Below, in pieces: positions 1-6,356 of a stretch of DNA of 11,599 nt (position 1 is the stretch's first letter; the number at the start of each line of letters is the position of its first letter). This DNA is from Phytomonas francai. Lineage: Eukaryota > Euglenozoa > Kinetoplastea > Trypanosomatida > Trypanosomatidae. Below the pieces are notes generated by a model. The model was not told the origin of the DNA. It made no database searches and worked only from the letters and a program-made list of their open reading frames with translations. The position numbers and the translations under genes were made by a program. Where the stretch lies: contig MJCC01000040.1 of the NCBI GenBank assembly GCA_001766655.1, positions 1 to 11,599 of the forward strand, in the 5' to 3' direction.

Positions 1-64
1 GGGAAAGACCAGGGAGGGTCTGCTCCGGCGGACCGCGCAGGCTTTGTATGATGATCGGGGCTAA
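1..64 (+). CDS. 3' end of a second copy of the 100-residue unrecognised gene (partial)
   Basis: The frame beginning at base 2 reads through to a TAA at 62-64 and encodes the last 20 residues of the protein found complete at 11266-11568. Over bases 1-95 versus 11505-11599 I see one difference (base 19, T versus G). It falls in the third position of a glycine codon, so the encoded residues are unchanged. The gene is cut by the window edge. It is the upstream flank of copy A of the duplicated junction. Its function is unknown; see the full copy. Confidence 0.55.
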   Translation, partial: GKTREGLLRRTAQALYDDRG

Positions 65-119
65 GAATAAGCAAGGAACACGTATTCAAACGAAAGGACC
101 CCTTTAACACTGATGAAAA

Positions 120-504
120 ATGGGTATGCGAGCTATTAGTTTACCTGGGGATGGCGATGGCACCCGCTCTTCCTCCATTGGAGTTACTTTTCAAAGGGGT
201 TTCTGTTCTTCAGGTATGCTTTCATTTCCCCATCCCCCGCCCCCTTCTGTTTGCGTGGTGCATGCAGCATGTGGTGTGGAGCAGTTTCTTGTGCGATGGG
301 GTACGTTATTTTGTATCCCCCTTATTAGCTACGCCTTTCACAGGGTAAAAGCAAAAAAGTCGCCAACGTAGTTTGCAAATTCCGGATGCTAGCTCTAGGT
401 TTCCAATTTCTGTAGTTAATGCCATGCATTTGCTCCTCTCTTTCCTTACAGGATTCACCTCTCGCCTTCCTATTTTTACTCGGGCCTTATTTGTTATCCG
501 ATGA
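120..504 (+). CDS. Candidate two-exon microprotein, copy A
   Basis: The proposed exons are 120-213 and 452-504, separated by an intron at 214-451. The spliced frame encodes 48 residues, starting MGMRAISLPGDGDGTRS and ending FVIR before TGA. An in-frame TGA lies just upstream at 114-116, so 120 is the first usable ATG. Copy B at 1149 gives a product of the same length in the same frame. Across exon 2 most differences are silent, although exon 1 has several replacements in its second half. I recognise no family, and the product has no clear signal peptide or domain. It may instead be a non-coding leader of the importin-alpha gene with an upstream ORF. Confidence 0.3.
214..451 (+). other. Putative intron, copy A
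   Basis: A CAG|GTATGC donor at 214 and a TTTCCTTACAG acceptor ending at 451 bound 238 bases with a pyrimidine-rich 3' end. The corresponding copy B segment is 240 bases. Sequence inside the interval has diverged much more than the sequence just after the acceptor, as expected for an intron. Whether it interrupts a coding sequence or a 5' UTR is not settled. Confidence 0.45.
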
Positions 505-571
505 ATGAGCAGCATTGTTTTCCCGCTATTATTTCGAGCTCAATTCCAACATACCACAGGTTTGTACTAGC

Positions 572-680
572 TGTAATCACAAAAGGGAAGGTAGGAGAAG
601 TGAAGGGGGTGCAGTGGGGTATTTGCGTTGTGGCATTTATCCTCCAACATTATTAGTACCCATTGTTGAGTACCAGAAAG
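572..680. repeat. Perfectly conserved non-coding block, copy A
   Basis: These 109 bases are identical to 1602-1710, although the flanking sequence differs at many sites. There is no convincing ORF. The block lies between the candidate microprotein and importin-alpha. It may be a constrained promoter or UTR element, or a patch of recent gene conversion. Confidence 0.7.
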
Positions 681-860
681 CAACTTTTCGGCACCGCAGG
701 CGACCTTCTGCGCCTAAATTATCGCTTGCGTGCAAACCGCGTTTTCGACACGGAAAGGGAGGCAAACCTAAAAATAACAAGCAGCGAAGCCTAGACGGGT
801 TCGCACCAAGCACACCCATCTGACGCGCTAAAGAAGCATTCGCGAATAACGCGCACGCCC

Positions 861-875
861 ATTGGCAGACACGTG
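861..875 (+). promoter_or_regulatory. CCAAT-type (ATTGG) and CACGTG boxes upstream of importin-alpha, copy A
   Basis: ATTGG at 861-865 is an inverted CCAAT box. CACGTG at 870-875 is a palindromic E/G-box. Both sit 55-70 bases upstream of the ATG at 930, inside a 92-base block (822-913) that is identical in copy B. CACGTG occurs only three times in the window, each time shortly upstream of a candidate gene. Factor binding is inferred from motif identity only. Confidence 0.35.
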
Positions 876-929
876 CTGACTGAGAAAAGGAGAAGGAACC
901 CGTTCAGCAGCTGCCTTAAGGAGTCGAGC

Positions 930-1127
930 ATGTTTAGCGGTCAGGAGAGTGGTGATAAGGAGAGGCGGGGGGCGAAGCTGTGGCTTAACTCCCGCGCCGG
1001 TGCGGAGCGCCGTCAGCGGCAGCTCATGACCATCCGCCATAAGGCCCACGGCGAGGTCCTCAAGCACCTCCGCGCTCGCGGCGGGGGCGGACCCGAACGA
1101 GCTGGTCTGGGTATTCAACGCGGAGTC
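930..1127 (+). pseudogene. Importin-alpha N-terminal fragment, copy A (71-base deletion, truncated at N)
   Basis: The frame from ATG 930 encodes the same importin-beta-binding (IBB) region as copy B, beginning MFSGQESGDKERRGAK and containing the basic stretch [20 protein letters not shown]. One glycine fewer reflects a shorter G run. After the CTCCGCGC at 1068-1075, 71 bases present in copy B are missing. They run from one CTCCGCGC to the next (2101 and 2172 in copy B). Because 71 is not a multiple of three, the downstream frame is destroyed. The copy then stops at the N at 1128. The short flanking repeats point to slippage or microhomology-mediated deletion, or to an assembly collapse. Confidence 0.75.
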
Positions 1128-1128
1128 N
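1128..1128. other. Ambiguous base (N) at the junction of copies A and B
   Basis: A single N separates sequence matching 2231 from sequence matching base 100 of copy A. Homology switches abruptly here from the importin-alpha coding region to the start of a new repeat. It is therefore best read as a join between two assembled pieces rather than a simple uncertain base call. The true distance between the flanks is unknown. Confidence 0.85.
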
Positions 1129-1148
1129 CCCTTTAACTCTGATGGAAA

Positions 1149-1535
1149 ATGGGTATGCGAGCTATTAGTTTACCTGGGGATGGCGATGGCACCCGCTCTT
1201 GCTCCATTCGGGTTACCTTGAGAAGGGGTTCTTGTTCTTCGGGTGTGCTGTCATTCCCCCTCCCCCCTCCTTCTGTCTGTTTGCGTGGTGCGTGCAGCAT
1301 GTGGTGTGGAGCAGTTTCTTTGTGCGTTTGGGTACGTTATTTTGTATGTCCCTTATTAGCTATGCCTTTCACAGGGCACACGCAAAAAAGTCGCCGACGG
1401 AGTTTACAAACTCGGTCTGCTAGCTCTAGTTTTCCAATTTCTGTAGTTAATGTCATGTGTTTGCATCTCTCTTTCTTTACAGGATTCACTTCTCGCCTTC
1501 CTATTTTTACTCGGCTCTTATTTGTTATTCGATGA
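1149..1535 (+). CDS. Candidate two-exon microprotein, copy B
   Basis: The proposed exons are 1149-1242 and 1483-1535, giving 48 residues in the same frame as copy A. It keeps MGMRAISLPGDGDGTRS at the start and FTSRLPIFTR near the end. Because the 240-base intron is a multiple of three and happens to lack stops, this copy also reads through unspliced as one 128-residue ORF. Copy A, with a 238-base interval, does not. The spliced form is thus the only product common to both copies. Several replacements in exon 1 argue against strong purifying selection. No family is recognised. Confidence 0.3.
   Translation: MGMRAISLPGDGDGTRSCSIRVTLRRGSCSSGVLSFPLPPPSVCLRGACSMWCGAVSLCVWVRYFVCPLLAMPFTGHTQKSRRRSLQTRSASSSFPISVVNVMCLHLSFFTGFTSRLPIFTRLLFVIR
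1243..1482 (+). other. Putative intron, copy B
   Basis: The segment has a donor CGG|GTGTGC at 1243 and an acceptor CTTTCTTTACAG ending at 1482, with a pyrimidine-rich end. Its length differs by two bases from copy A, yet the frames on both sides are kept. The donor differs from copy A (GTATGC), so splicing efficiency may differ between copies. Confidence 0.45.
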
Positions 1536-1601
1536 ATGAGCAGCATTGTTTTTCCGCTGTTATTACGAGTTCGATTCTAGCATACCACAGGTTGCACTAT
1601 T

Positions 1602-1710
1602 TGTAATCACAAAAGGGAAGGTAGGAGAAGTGAAGGGGGTGCAGTGGGGTATTTGCGTTGTGGCATTTATCCTCCAACATTATTAGTACCCATTGTTGAG
1701 TACCAGAAAG
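1602..1710. repeat. Perfectly conserved non-coding block, copy B
   Basis: Identical over 109 bases to 572-680. See that entry for the interpretation. Confidence 0.7.
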
Positions 1711-1890
1711 GAACTTGGCGTCACTGCAGGCGACTTTCTGCGCCTAAATTATCGCTTGCAGGCAAACCGCGTTTTCGACACGGAAAGGGGTGCAAACCTA
1801 AAAATAACAAGTAGCGAAGCCGAGACGGGTTCACACCAAGCACACCCACGCGACGCGCTAAAGAAGCATTCGCGAATAACGCGCACGCCC

Positions 1891-1905
1891 ATTGGCAGAC
1901 ACGTG
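1891..1905 (+). promoter_or_regulatory. CCAAT-type (ATTGG) and CACGTG boxes upstream of importin-alpha, copy B
   Basis: ATTGG at 1891-1895 and CACGTG at 1900-1905 have the same spacing from the ATG (1960) as in copy A. They lie within the identical block 1852-1943. An importin-like frame stays open upstream to 1693 in this copy only. Copy A has an in-frame TAG there, which supports treating this stretch as promoter or 5' UTR rather than coding. Confidence 0.35.
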
Positions 1906-1959
1906 CTGACTGAGAAAAGGAGAAGGAACCCGTTCAGCAGCTGTGTTAAGGAGTGGGGT

Positions 1960-2597
1960 ATGTTTAGCGGTCAGGAGAGTGGGGACAAGGAGAGGCGGGG
2001 GGGGGCGAAGCTGTGGCTTAACTCCCGCGCCGGTGCGGAGCGCCGTCAGCGGCAGCTCATGACCATCCGCCATAAGGCCCACGGCGAGGTCCTCAAGCAC
2101 CTCCGCGCGGACCACGACGACGGGAACCTCGCCCCCCAGCCGGACATCGGCGGAAGCACCACGATGGCGTCCTCCGCGCTCGCGGCGGGGGCGGACCCGA
2201 ACGAGCTGGTCTGGGTATTCAACGCGGAGTCAAAGCCCGCAATGATCCCGCTCGATTTGCTCCCGCAGTTTGTGCAGCTCATGATGGTGGGAACGACTCC
2301 GGAGCATGTCTTCCACGGGATTCGGATGGGAGCGCTGCCGAGACTCGTGGAGCTGCTCGACCAACACCACCTCCCGAAGCTGCAGTTCGAGGCCGCGCGT
2401 GGGCGCTCACAAACATCGCCGCGGGCACCTCCGAGAACACAATGTTGCTGATCCACTGCAATGCGGTCCCGAAGTTCGTGAGCCTGCTGGCCTCACCAGA
2501 TGCGGATTGCCGGGATCCGTCGGCATGGGCCATCAGGAGCCTCGCCGGGGAGGGCGCCTCGCCAAGGATGGGACCCCGAGGCAGCTCAGCTTTGTAA
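1960..2597 (+). pseudogene. Importin-alpha (karyopherin alpha), frameshifted and C-terminally truncated
   Basis: Importin-alpha is the nuclear-import adaptor that binds NLS cargo through ARM repeats and importin-beta through an N-terminal IBB domain. The frame from ATG 1960 shows a basic IBB-like region at about residues 10-50, then ARM-type sequence ending in [10 protein letters not shown] and KLQFEAA. At 2398-2399 two extra bases (CG within GCGCG) shift the frame. From TGG at 2400 the hallmark continuation [14 protein letters not shown] follows, then a second partial ARM repeat ([28 protein letters not shown]). The sequence then leaves the family and stops at TAA 2595-2597. Without the shift there would be about 210 residues, whereas the family has about 500-550 with ten ARM repeats. 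The first ARM also looks shortened. No later ARM repeats occur in the window. Identity of the family is clear. The CG excess could be a sequencing error, but the truncation could not. Confidence 0.85.
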
Positions 2598-2911
2598 TTA
2601 ATTGGAGGAGAAGCGGTAGCTTGGCTAAGGGTTTAGCCACTTTGGCATTGTCAACTGTCGAGGGCATCTGTAGGCAGGCGAGACTTGTGTTGAGGGAATA
2701 CCTAATATTATAGGAGGTTCTTCGCCTATTTTCGGATAAGAACAGAATTGCGATGTGCATCTGAGCAGTGGATTGCATGTGCATTTGCTAGAGAGGCTTT
2801 CCATGTCTTTTTGTCTACATTTATGCCACGGTTTGGTCTATTTGTGCAGGAAGGTGCCAGGAGGTAGGATAACGCATTTTAGGTCTTCGGATAGGAAAAG
2901 CAGACAAAGCC
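2598..2911. other. Intergenic region, importin-alpha fragment to CaaX gene
   Basis: There is no credible ORF on either strand. A pyrimidine-rich stretch ends in TTTGTGCAG at 2849, a possible splice acceptor 63 bases before the next ATG. The similar strings TTCGGATAAGAA (about 2733) and TTCGGATAGGAA (about 2886) recur, without known meaning. No remaining importin-alpha ARM sequence is visible here. Confidence 0.5.
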
Positions 2912-3295
2912 ATGCGCTCTAAGGAGTCCATACCCCTGGAAGAGGTAGTCCAGCCCATTAACAACTATGCTGCCGGAAATTCGCGGTCGGAAAAGGAATC
3001 GCTTGCCCGAAACGCGGCGGGCACTGGTGGGGCTGTGGTTTCCGAGAATGAGCACGAGGCCTCGACAGAGGGAAAGGATAGCCCAAGCTTGGGCGGGGCC
3101 CCGAGTGCCTTTGTGGGCATTTTGGAAAGGCGGGCATCGAGCGAAGGACCTGGCGGCGCCGGAGAGGCGCGCCCCACCACCGCCACCCCTCGTGGGACGA
3201 CTGCGGTAGAAAGTAAGGCGCTCACTTACTGGGAGGAGGCTGCGGCGCAAGCGGGCTGTCTCGAGGCCCACTGCTCTTCGTGCACTGTGATGTAG
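2912..3295 (+). CDS. Small hypothetical protein with C-terminal CaaX prenylation box
   Basis: This is a 127-residue ORF. ATG 2912 is the first Met after an in-frame TAA at 2870. The middle is low-complexity, rich in Gly, Ala, Ser, Thr and Glu, and probably disordered. The last residues read EAHCSSCTVM. CTVM fits the CaaX motif, and Met in the last position favours farnesylation. A second Cys three residues upstream (121) could be palmitoylated. If made, the protein would probably be tethered to the cytoplasmic face of a membrane. I see no GTPase motifs, so it is not a small Rab/Ras protein. An overlapping minus-strand ORF of similar length is read as a GC shadow. Function is unknown. Confidence rests on the open frame plus the terminal motif. 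Confidence 0.5.
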   Translation: MRSKESIPLEEVVQPINNYAAGNSRSEKESLARNAAGTGGAVVSENEHEASTEGKDSPSLGGAPSAFVGILERRASSEGPGGAGEARPTTATPRGTTAVESKALTYWEEAAAQAGCLEAHCSSCTVM

Positions 3296-3634
3296 GAACC
3301 CCCGCATTGATCGCGCGTGCTTGTGCACTCCGCGATGCGCTGCAGTTTTTTGCTTTACCGACTTTGTCGGTGTGTGGTTATGGATGATCGAGGGTGGAGG
3401 AAAGCGACAGCTTGCTCAAGAGGCGTTTGTGCGTGTGCCGGTAGGGAATACCCAGGAAAGCTTAGTCTATCCACTGTGAGCCTGCCGTGTCTTGAACGTA
3501 TTGCTGCCGTTTCCTTTTCTCCTTGTCTTTTCTGAACTTTCTATGCGTAGGAATACATCTTCTGTGATCAAAAATCATACGGCGTGGCCTCTTTTCCTTC
3601 ATTGTACCTCACGTGGTGGCAGCGATAACAGCGC
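3296..3634. other. Intergenic/5' region upstream of the 562-residue gene
   Basis: There is no credible gene here. GTAGGG at 3441 and a pyrimidine-rich run ending in TATGCGTAG at 3550 could bound a short 5' UTR intron, or the run could mark a trans-splice acceptor. A perfect 5-base inverted repeat with a TTT loop lies at 3358-3370. It is too short to call a terminator. Confidence 0.4.
3610..3615 (+). promoter_or_regulatory. CACGTG box just upstream of the 562-residue gene
   Basis: This palindromic E/G-box lies 20 bases before ATG 3635. It is the same hexamer found before both importin-alpha copies. Its position so close to the ATG would suit a very short leader, but one 6-base motif is weak evidence. 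Confidence 0.2.
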
Positions 3635-5323
3635 ATGGCGCCCAATCCGAAGAGAAGGCTGCCACGCTTGGGAAAGGGTCGGCCGGGCGAGCTGGATCTC
3701 GAATCCGCGGCGTGTGAGAAAATCGACGCCGTCACCTCAGAGCCACTCATCCCGCACCGGTTTGTGGAGGTGCTGAGCCCGGACGGGACATTGCGCCTAT
3801 TTTACAACGTGAGCACGCTCATCCGGATAGCTGTGGACAAGGGGGGCTTCATGCAGCCGCCACATTTCCGCGAGCCTATGGACGAGCGTTTGAGGGAGCA
3901 AATTGAAGCGATTGAGGGGAGGAAGTTCCACTTCGAGGCCTGCGATGCACGCAACCCCTCCGACGAGCTTGATGAGGGGTTGGGCAGCGCAATAATCCAC
4001 CGGCACGTATACTTCGAGCAGATTGTCGATGGATTTTACTCCCTGAGCGCAGCGGAGGTGTACGTGTGCCCAGTCTGCCTCGAGCACTACGTGAGGACGC
4101 GCTATATTCCTCTCATGTGTTCCGAGGGGCGGCGTATCGAGTACATCGACGGCGGCGCGACGCCCGTGATCGATCCTCTGGATGTGCTCACGCGCATGCA
4201 GGGCGACGAAGGGGACCGCGACGCCGCGCTGATTCGGGTGGTGTTTCGTACGGCGGCGCTGTGGAAAGCGCACATGGGTCGGCACCACAGTATTAAAGGG
4301 GTCTCCGCGCGGGACTACCGCCTGCGGGACTTCTTGTGCAGCTTCTACAACCACTTCAACCAGCTGCAGGAGGAGAAGTACGAGGCGCGCGGCAGGGTCG
4401 ACAAGAAGCCTGCCCTAACGCAGCAACGGTATTGGCAGCTCAATGGTCGCTACAACTGCCTACGGTACAACCGCATTGTCGACACGGTTGGGCTTGCGGC
4501 GGCGAGCCATGGTGAGGGGATTGTCGAGCGGACGGTGTTCCCGGCAGGTGAGGCGGTCGGCGAAGAGTTGAACCCCGTGGAGCTGCAGGCCGACGACAGC
4601 AACTTCATCAATGACGACAACGAAAGCGAGGACGGCGGCTTCGCTCCCCACTACACCCCCGATCCAAAGCTTGGCGCCGGGCGAGCCGAGCTGCGCATCC
4701 CGGAGGTGGGCCGTTGGCGTGGCAAACGACGGCGATCCTATTCGCCTTCATGTGGTGTGAGCGGCAGCCCGGGCTCGTCGTCCTGCTCCGGGCCGGCATC
4801 GAGCATCGACGACGAGGTCGTGTCTGGGGGGACGGAGTCCGACGACAGCAGCGTGCGTGGGAGTACGCGAGTGCGGCGCGGACAGGGAGCACGCCGCATG
4901 CAAGGTCTGTTGGCAGCGCCGGACCCCTACTATGAGCGAATCTCTGCGGAGGGCAGGCGTTTCCTAGCAAAGGCCATGCGCAAGCCGGTAGCCCCCTCGA
5001 GTCTGTACGACCCGATCCTACACCGCGTCCCTGCGAGCGGCATGCCCGGTGCCGAGGAAGATGAGGAGATCGACTGGGAATGCATCGGGGGGACATTGGC
5101 GGCGAGGCCTCAGTCTTCCCAGGCGCGGGAGCAGGAGCCTCTAGCGGTGGCGGCGTCAGCGTCAGGGTGGGGGAGGGGCCTCGGGCATAATCTGCTTCTG
5201 TCAGATACGGAGGACGAGGTTGAGGCCGCCCCTGAGGGTGTGGGCGCGGGTGGGACCACAGCGTCCGGGACCTCGGTCGAACCTGCGCCCGTCAGGCGGC
5301 TGATGGTAGATGAGGATGACTGA
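3635..5323 (+). CDS. Hypothetical 562-residue protein: U-box-like N terminus, Cys/His cluster, acidic nuclear-type tail
   Basis: This long GC-rich single-exon frame starts at ATG 3635 and stops at TGA 5321-5323. Residues about 27-92 (KIDAVTSEPLIPHRF, then FYNVSTLIRIAVDKGG and REPMDERLREQI) resemble the fold pattern of U-box/‘DPIT’-type domains, but I call that similarity weak. C145-x2-C148 and H213-x3-H217 (with H218) could bind zinc as an atypical C2H2 with a very long spacer. Residues about 220-285 are rich in Tyr, Phe, Arg and Asn. After about 315 the protein turns acidic and Ser-rich. It has a basic cluster GKRRRS at 363-368 suited to nuclear import, an SDTEDE CK2-like site near 523, and an acidic end DEDD. 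A nuclear regulatory or ubiquitin-related role is possible but unproven. I cannot name its family. Confidence 0.8.
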   Translation: MAPNPKRRLPRLGKGRPGELDLESAACEKIDAVTSEPLIPHRFVEVLSPDGTLRLFYNVSTLIRIAVDKGGFMQPPHFREPMDERLREQIEAIEGRKFHFEACDARNPSDELDEGLGSAIIHRHVYFEQIVDGFYSLSAAEVYVCPVCLEHYVRTRYIPLMCSEGRRIEYIDGGATPVIDPLDVLTRMQGDEGDRDAALIRVVFRTAALWKAHMGRHHSIKGVSARDYRLRDFLCSFYNHFNQLQEEKYEARGRVDKKPALTQQRYWQLNGRYNCLRYNRIVDTVGLAAASHGEGIVERTVFPAGEAVGEELNPVELQADDSNFINDDNESEDGGFAPHYTPDPKLGAGRAELRIPEVGRWRGKRRRSYSPSCGVSGSPGSSSCSGPASSIDDEVVSGGTESDDSSVRGSTRVRRGQGARRMQGLLAAPDPYYERISAEGRRFLAKAMRKPVAPSSLYDPILHRVPASGMPGAEEDEEIDWECIGGTLAARPQSSQAREQEPLAVAASASGWGRGLGHNLLLSDTEDEVEAAPEGVGAGGTTASGTSVEPAPVRRLMVDEDD

Positions 5324-5613
5324 CAGGTCGCGGTGTGACTCCCCATGGCTTTTAACTGCCAAGCTGGCCGCTTTGGGTCGGTTTCCTGAGGAAAGGATTG
5401 CACCACTCCCGAAGTAACGCGCGTTTGCTAGCGTGGGGGCTCTCTGTATGCGGGAAATGTTCGCCTCAAGCCCCACAAAGCTAGGGTAAGCAACTGTTGT
5501 GCAAGCATACACTACTCGTTTGCTCCCGAAGTGGATTCTTCTCTTCTTCTCCAAATAGATATCTTAGCCTTTACAGTCTTTTTTCCGCAGTTCTTGCTCT
5601 TGGTGACGTGCCC
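5324..5613 (+). other. Intergenic/5' region with candidate intron before the coiled-coil gene
   Basis: A good donor, AGG|GTAAGC, lies at 5486. Two acceptors follow: TTTACAG ending at 5576 and TTTTTTCCGCAG ending at 5590. Use of 5576 would join an upstream ATG (5457, MFASSPTKLG) in frame to the next gene. Use of 5590 would put that ATG out of frame and leave the region as 5' UTR. I cannot choose without RNA evidence. Confidence 0.4.
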
Positions 5614-6249
5614 ATGGATTCGTCACAAGGGTTGGCGGTTCACCCTGGGCTGGGTGCGGTAAATGCAGGGGCCTCCACGGCATCTGGGGTGGACGCCCCC
5701 CAGGCCTCCATTGAAAACCTCAGCCGACGTCTCAGGCACCTTGAAAAAGTCAACGAGCGTCAAATGACAGGCGTGGGTGCTCTCCACTCGCACATTTGTC
5801 GGCTAGAGGGACGATTCGAAAAGAACCAGGTCGACCTTTCCCACGCACAGAATCAGCTTGAGCTCGCCGTGGTTAGCCTCGAGCGGCTTGGTGGCATCGT
5901 GACAAACCACACGGAGCAATTGCGGCTCTTTGCGGGTGAATCAGGTCGCCGCGGTCCAGAGCGCACGACGGCGCGAGAACCCAGGAAGCTTACCCTCGCT
6001 TTAGCGGGTTGGCTGTACGTGCCCTTGGTGTACTTTGTCAAGGGCGTGTACACGCTGTTCTCGCCTGTCATCATCACAGCTCAGTCGCTCTCGCTCTTCA
6101 ACAACGGTGTGCGGCAGCGCCTCCCCGAGAATCGCCCACACCCGCTGCGTGGTGATGCGGAAAACCACAGCCTTCTCGCAATGCTCCGGGGTGGCTCATT
6201 TGATCTGGTGCCTGCTTCCAGCCCAAGGCAGGCGACGCGTCCTCTCTAG
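5614..6249 (+). CDS. Coiled-coil protein with a hydrophobic membrane-associating segment
   Basis: ATG 5614 has a good context (CCCATGG) and gives 211 residues to TAG 6247-6249. The frame stays open upstream, so a spliced N-terminal extension is possible. Residues 1-30 are Gly/Ala/Ser-rich. About 33-105 form a heptad-patterned helix (ENLSRRLRHLEKVNERQ, CRLEGRFEKNQ, NQLELAVVSLERL), a likely coiled coil. A basic linker (RTTAREPRKL) leads into a hydrophobic stretch at about 125-158 (LALAGWLYVPLVYFVKGVYT, then LFSPVIITAQ). That stretch is interrupted by one Lys, so it may be one or two short membrane passes or a hairpin. The polar tail follows. The order coiled coil, membrane segment, short tail recalls tail-anchored tethers or adaptors, but I recognise no family. 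Confidence 0.65.
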   Translation: MDSSQGLAVHPGLGAVNAGASTASGVDAPQASIENLSRRLRHLEKVNERQMTGVGALHSHICRLEGRFEKNQVDLSHAQNQLELAVVSLERLGGIVTNHTEQLRLFAGESGRRGPERTTAREPRKLTLALAGWLYVPLVYFVKGVYTLFSPVIITAQSLSLFNNGVRQRLPENRPHPLRGDAENHSLLAMLRGGSFDLVPASSPRQATRPL

Positions 6250-6339
6250 GGCGGAAAAGCAGAAATGCAGCCGCGTCGAGCGCGCGTCTCCAACACCCAC
6301 GTAGGGCACGATGTGGATGGTGGCCTATGGACCCGCTCC

Positions 6340-6356
6340 GGGGGGGGGGGGGGGGG
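6340..6356 (+). repeat. Poly-G run (17 G)
   Basis: A mononucleotide run of 17 guanines, able to stack with nearby G-tracts into a quadruplex on this strand. The length of such runs is error-prone in sequencing and polymorphic in populations, so the exact count should not be trusted. Confidence 0.95.

Larger units (their letters stand above)
1..1127. repeat. Copy A of the duplicated junction region (diverged)
   Basis: Bases 1-95 match 11505-11599 almost perfectly, and bases 100-1127 match 1129-2231 along their length. Identity is patchy. It is perfect over 121-171, 572-680 and 822-913, and clearly lower between about 172 and 560. Small indels and one 71-base deletion distinguish the copies. 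Copy A carries the gene tail, the candidate two-exon small gene and the importin-alpha N-terminal region in the same order as copy B. Because the copies differ at many sites, copy A is not a simple re-read of copy B. It could be a tandem paralogue or an alternative haplotype joined by the assembler. Confidence 0.9.
1129..2231. repeat. Copy B of the duplicated junction region
   Basis: This segment aligns with 100-1127 and keeps the same order of elements, but without the 71-base deletion. It continues into a longer importin-alpha segment. Its missing left flank is supplied by the window's end. Bases 11505-11599 correspond to 1-95, and only the four bases at 96-99 of copy A lie between that match and the start of copy B. 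Confidence 0.9.

Noticed and set aside
1569..1577. GTTCGATTC resembling a tRNA T-loop
   Set aside because: The flanking bases do not pair as a T stem, no acceptor or anticodon arm can be drawn, and copy A has diverged at this site.
1693..1959. In-frame N-terminal extension of importin-alpha in copy B
   Set aside because: Copy A has an in-frame TAG at the equivalent site, and the 5' part contains conserved promoter-like boxes. The IBB-bearing product starts naturally at ATG 1960.
2879..3328. 149-residue minus-strand ORF overlapping the CaaX gene
   Set aside because: Composition-biased, with no motif. The + strand frame ends in a meaningful CaaX box.
3358..3370. Perfect 5-base inverted repeat with TTT loop
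   Set aside because: Too short for a functional terminator, and bacterial-type terminators are not expected in this context.
3797..4354. 185-residue minus-strand ORF inside the 562-residue gene
   Set aside because: A GC-driven shadow of the + strand frame; Arg/His/Pro/Val-rich with no recognisable motif. The + strand frame is three times longer and more protein-like.
4608..5096. 162-residue minus-strand ORF
   Set aside because: Arg/Pro/Ser-rich shadow of the same gene's Ser/Asp-rich tail, with no domain pattern.
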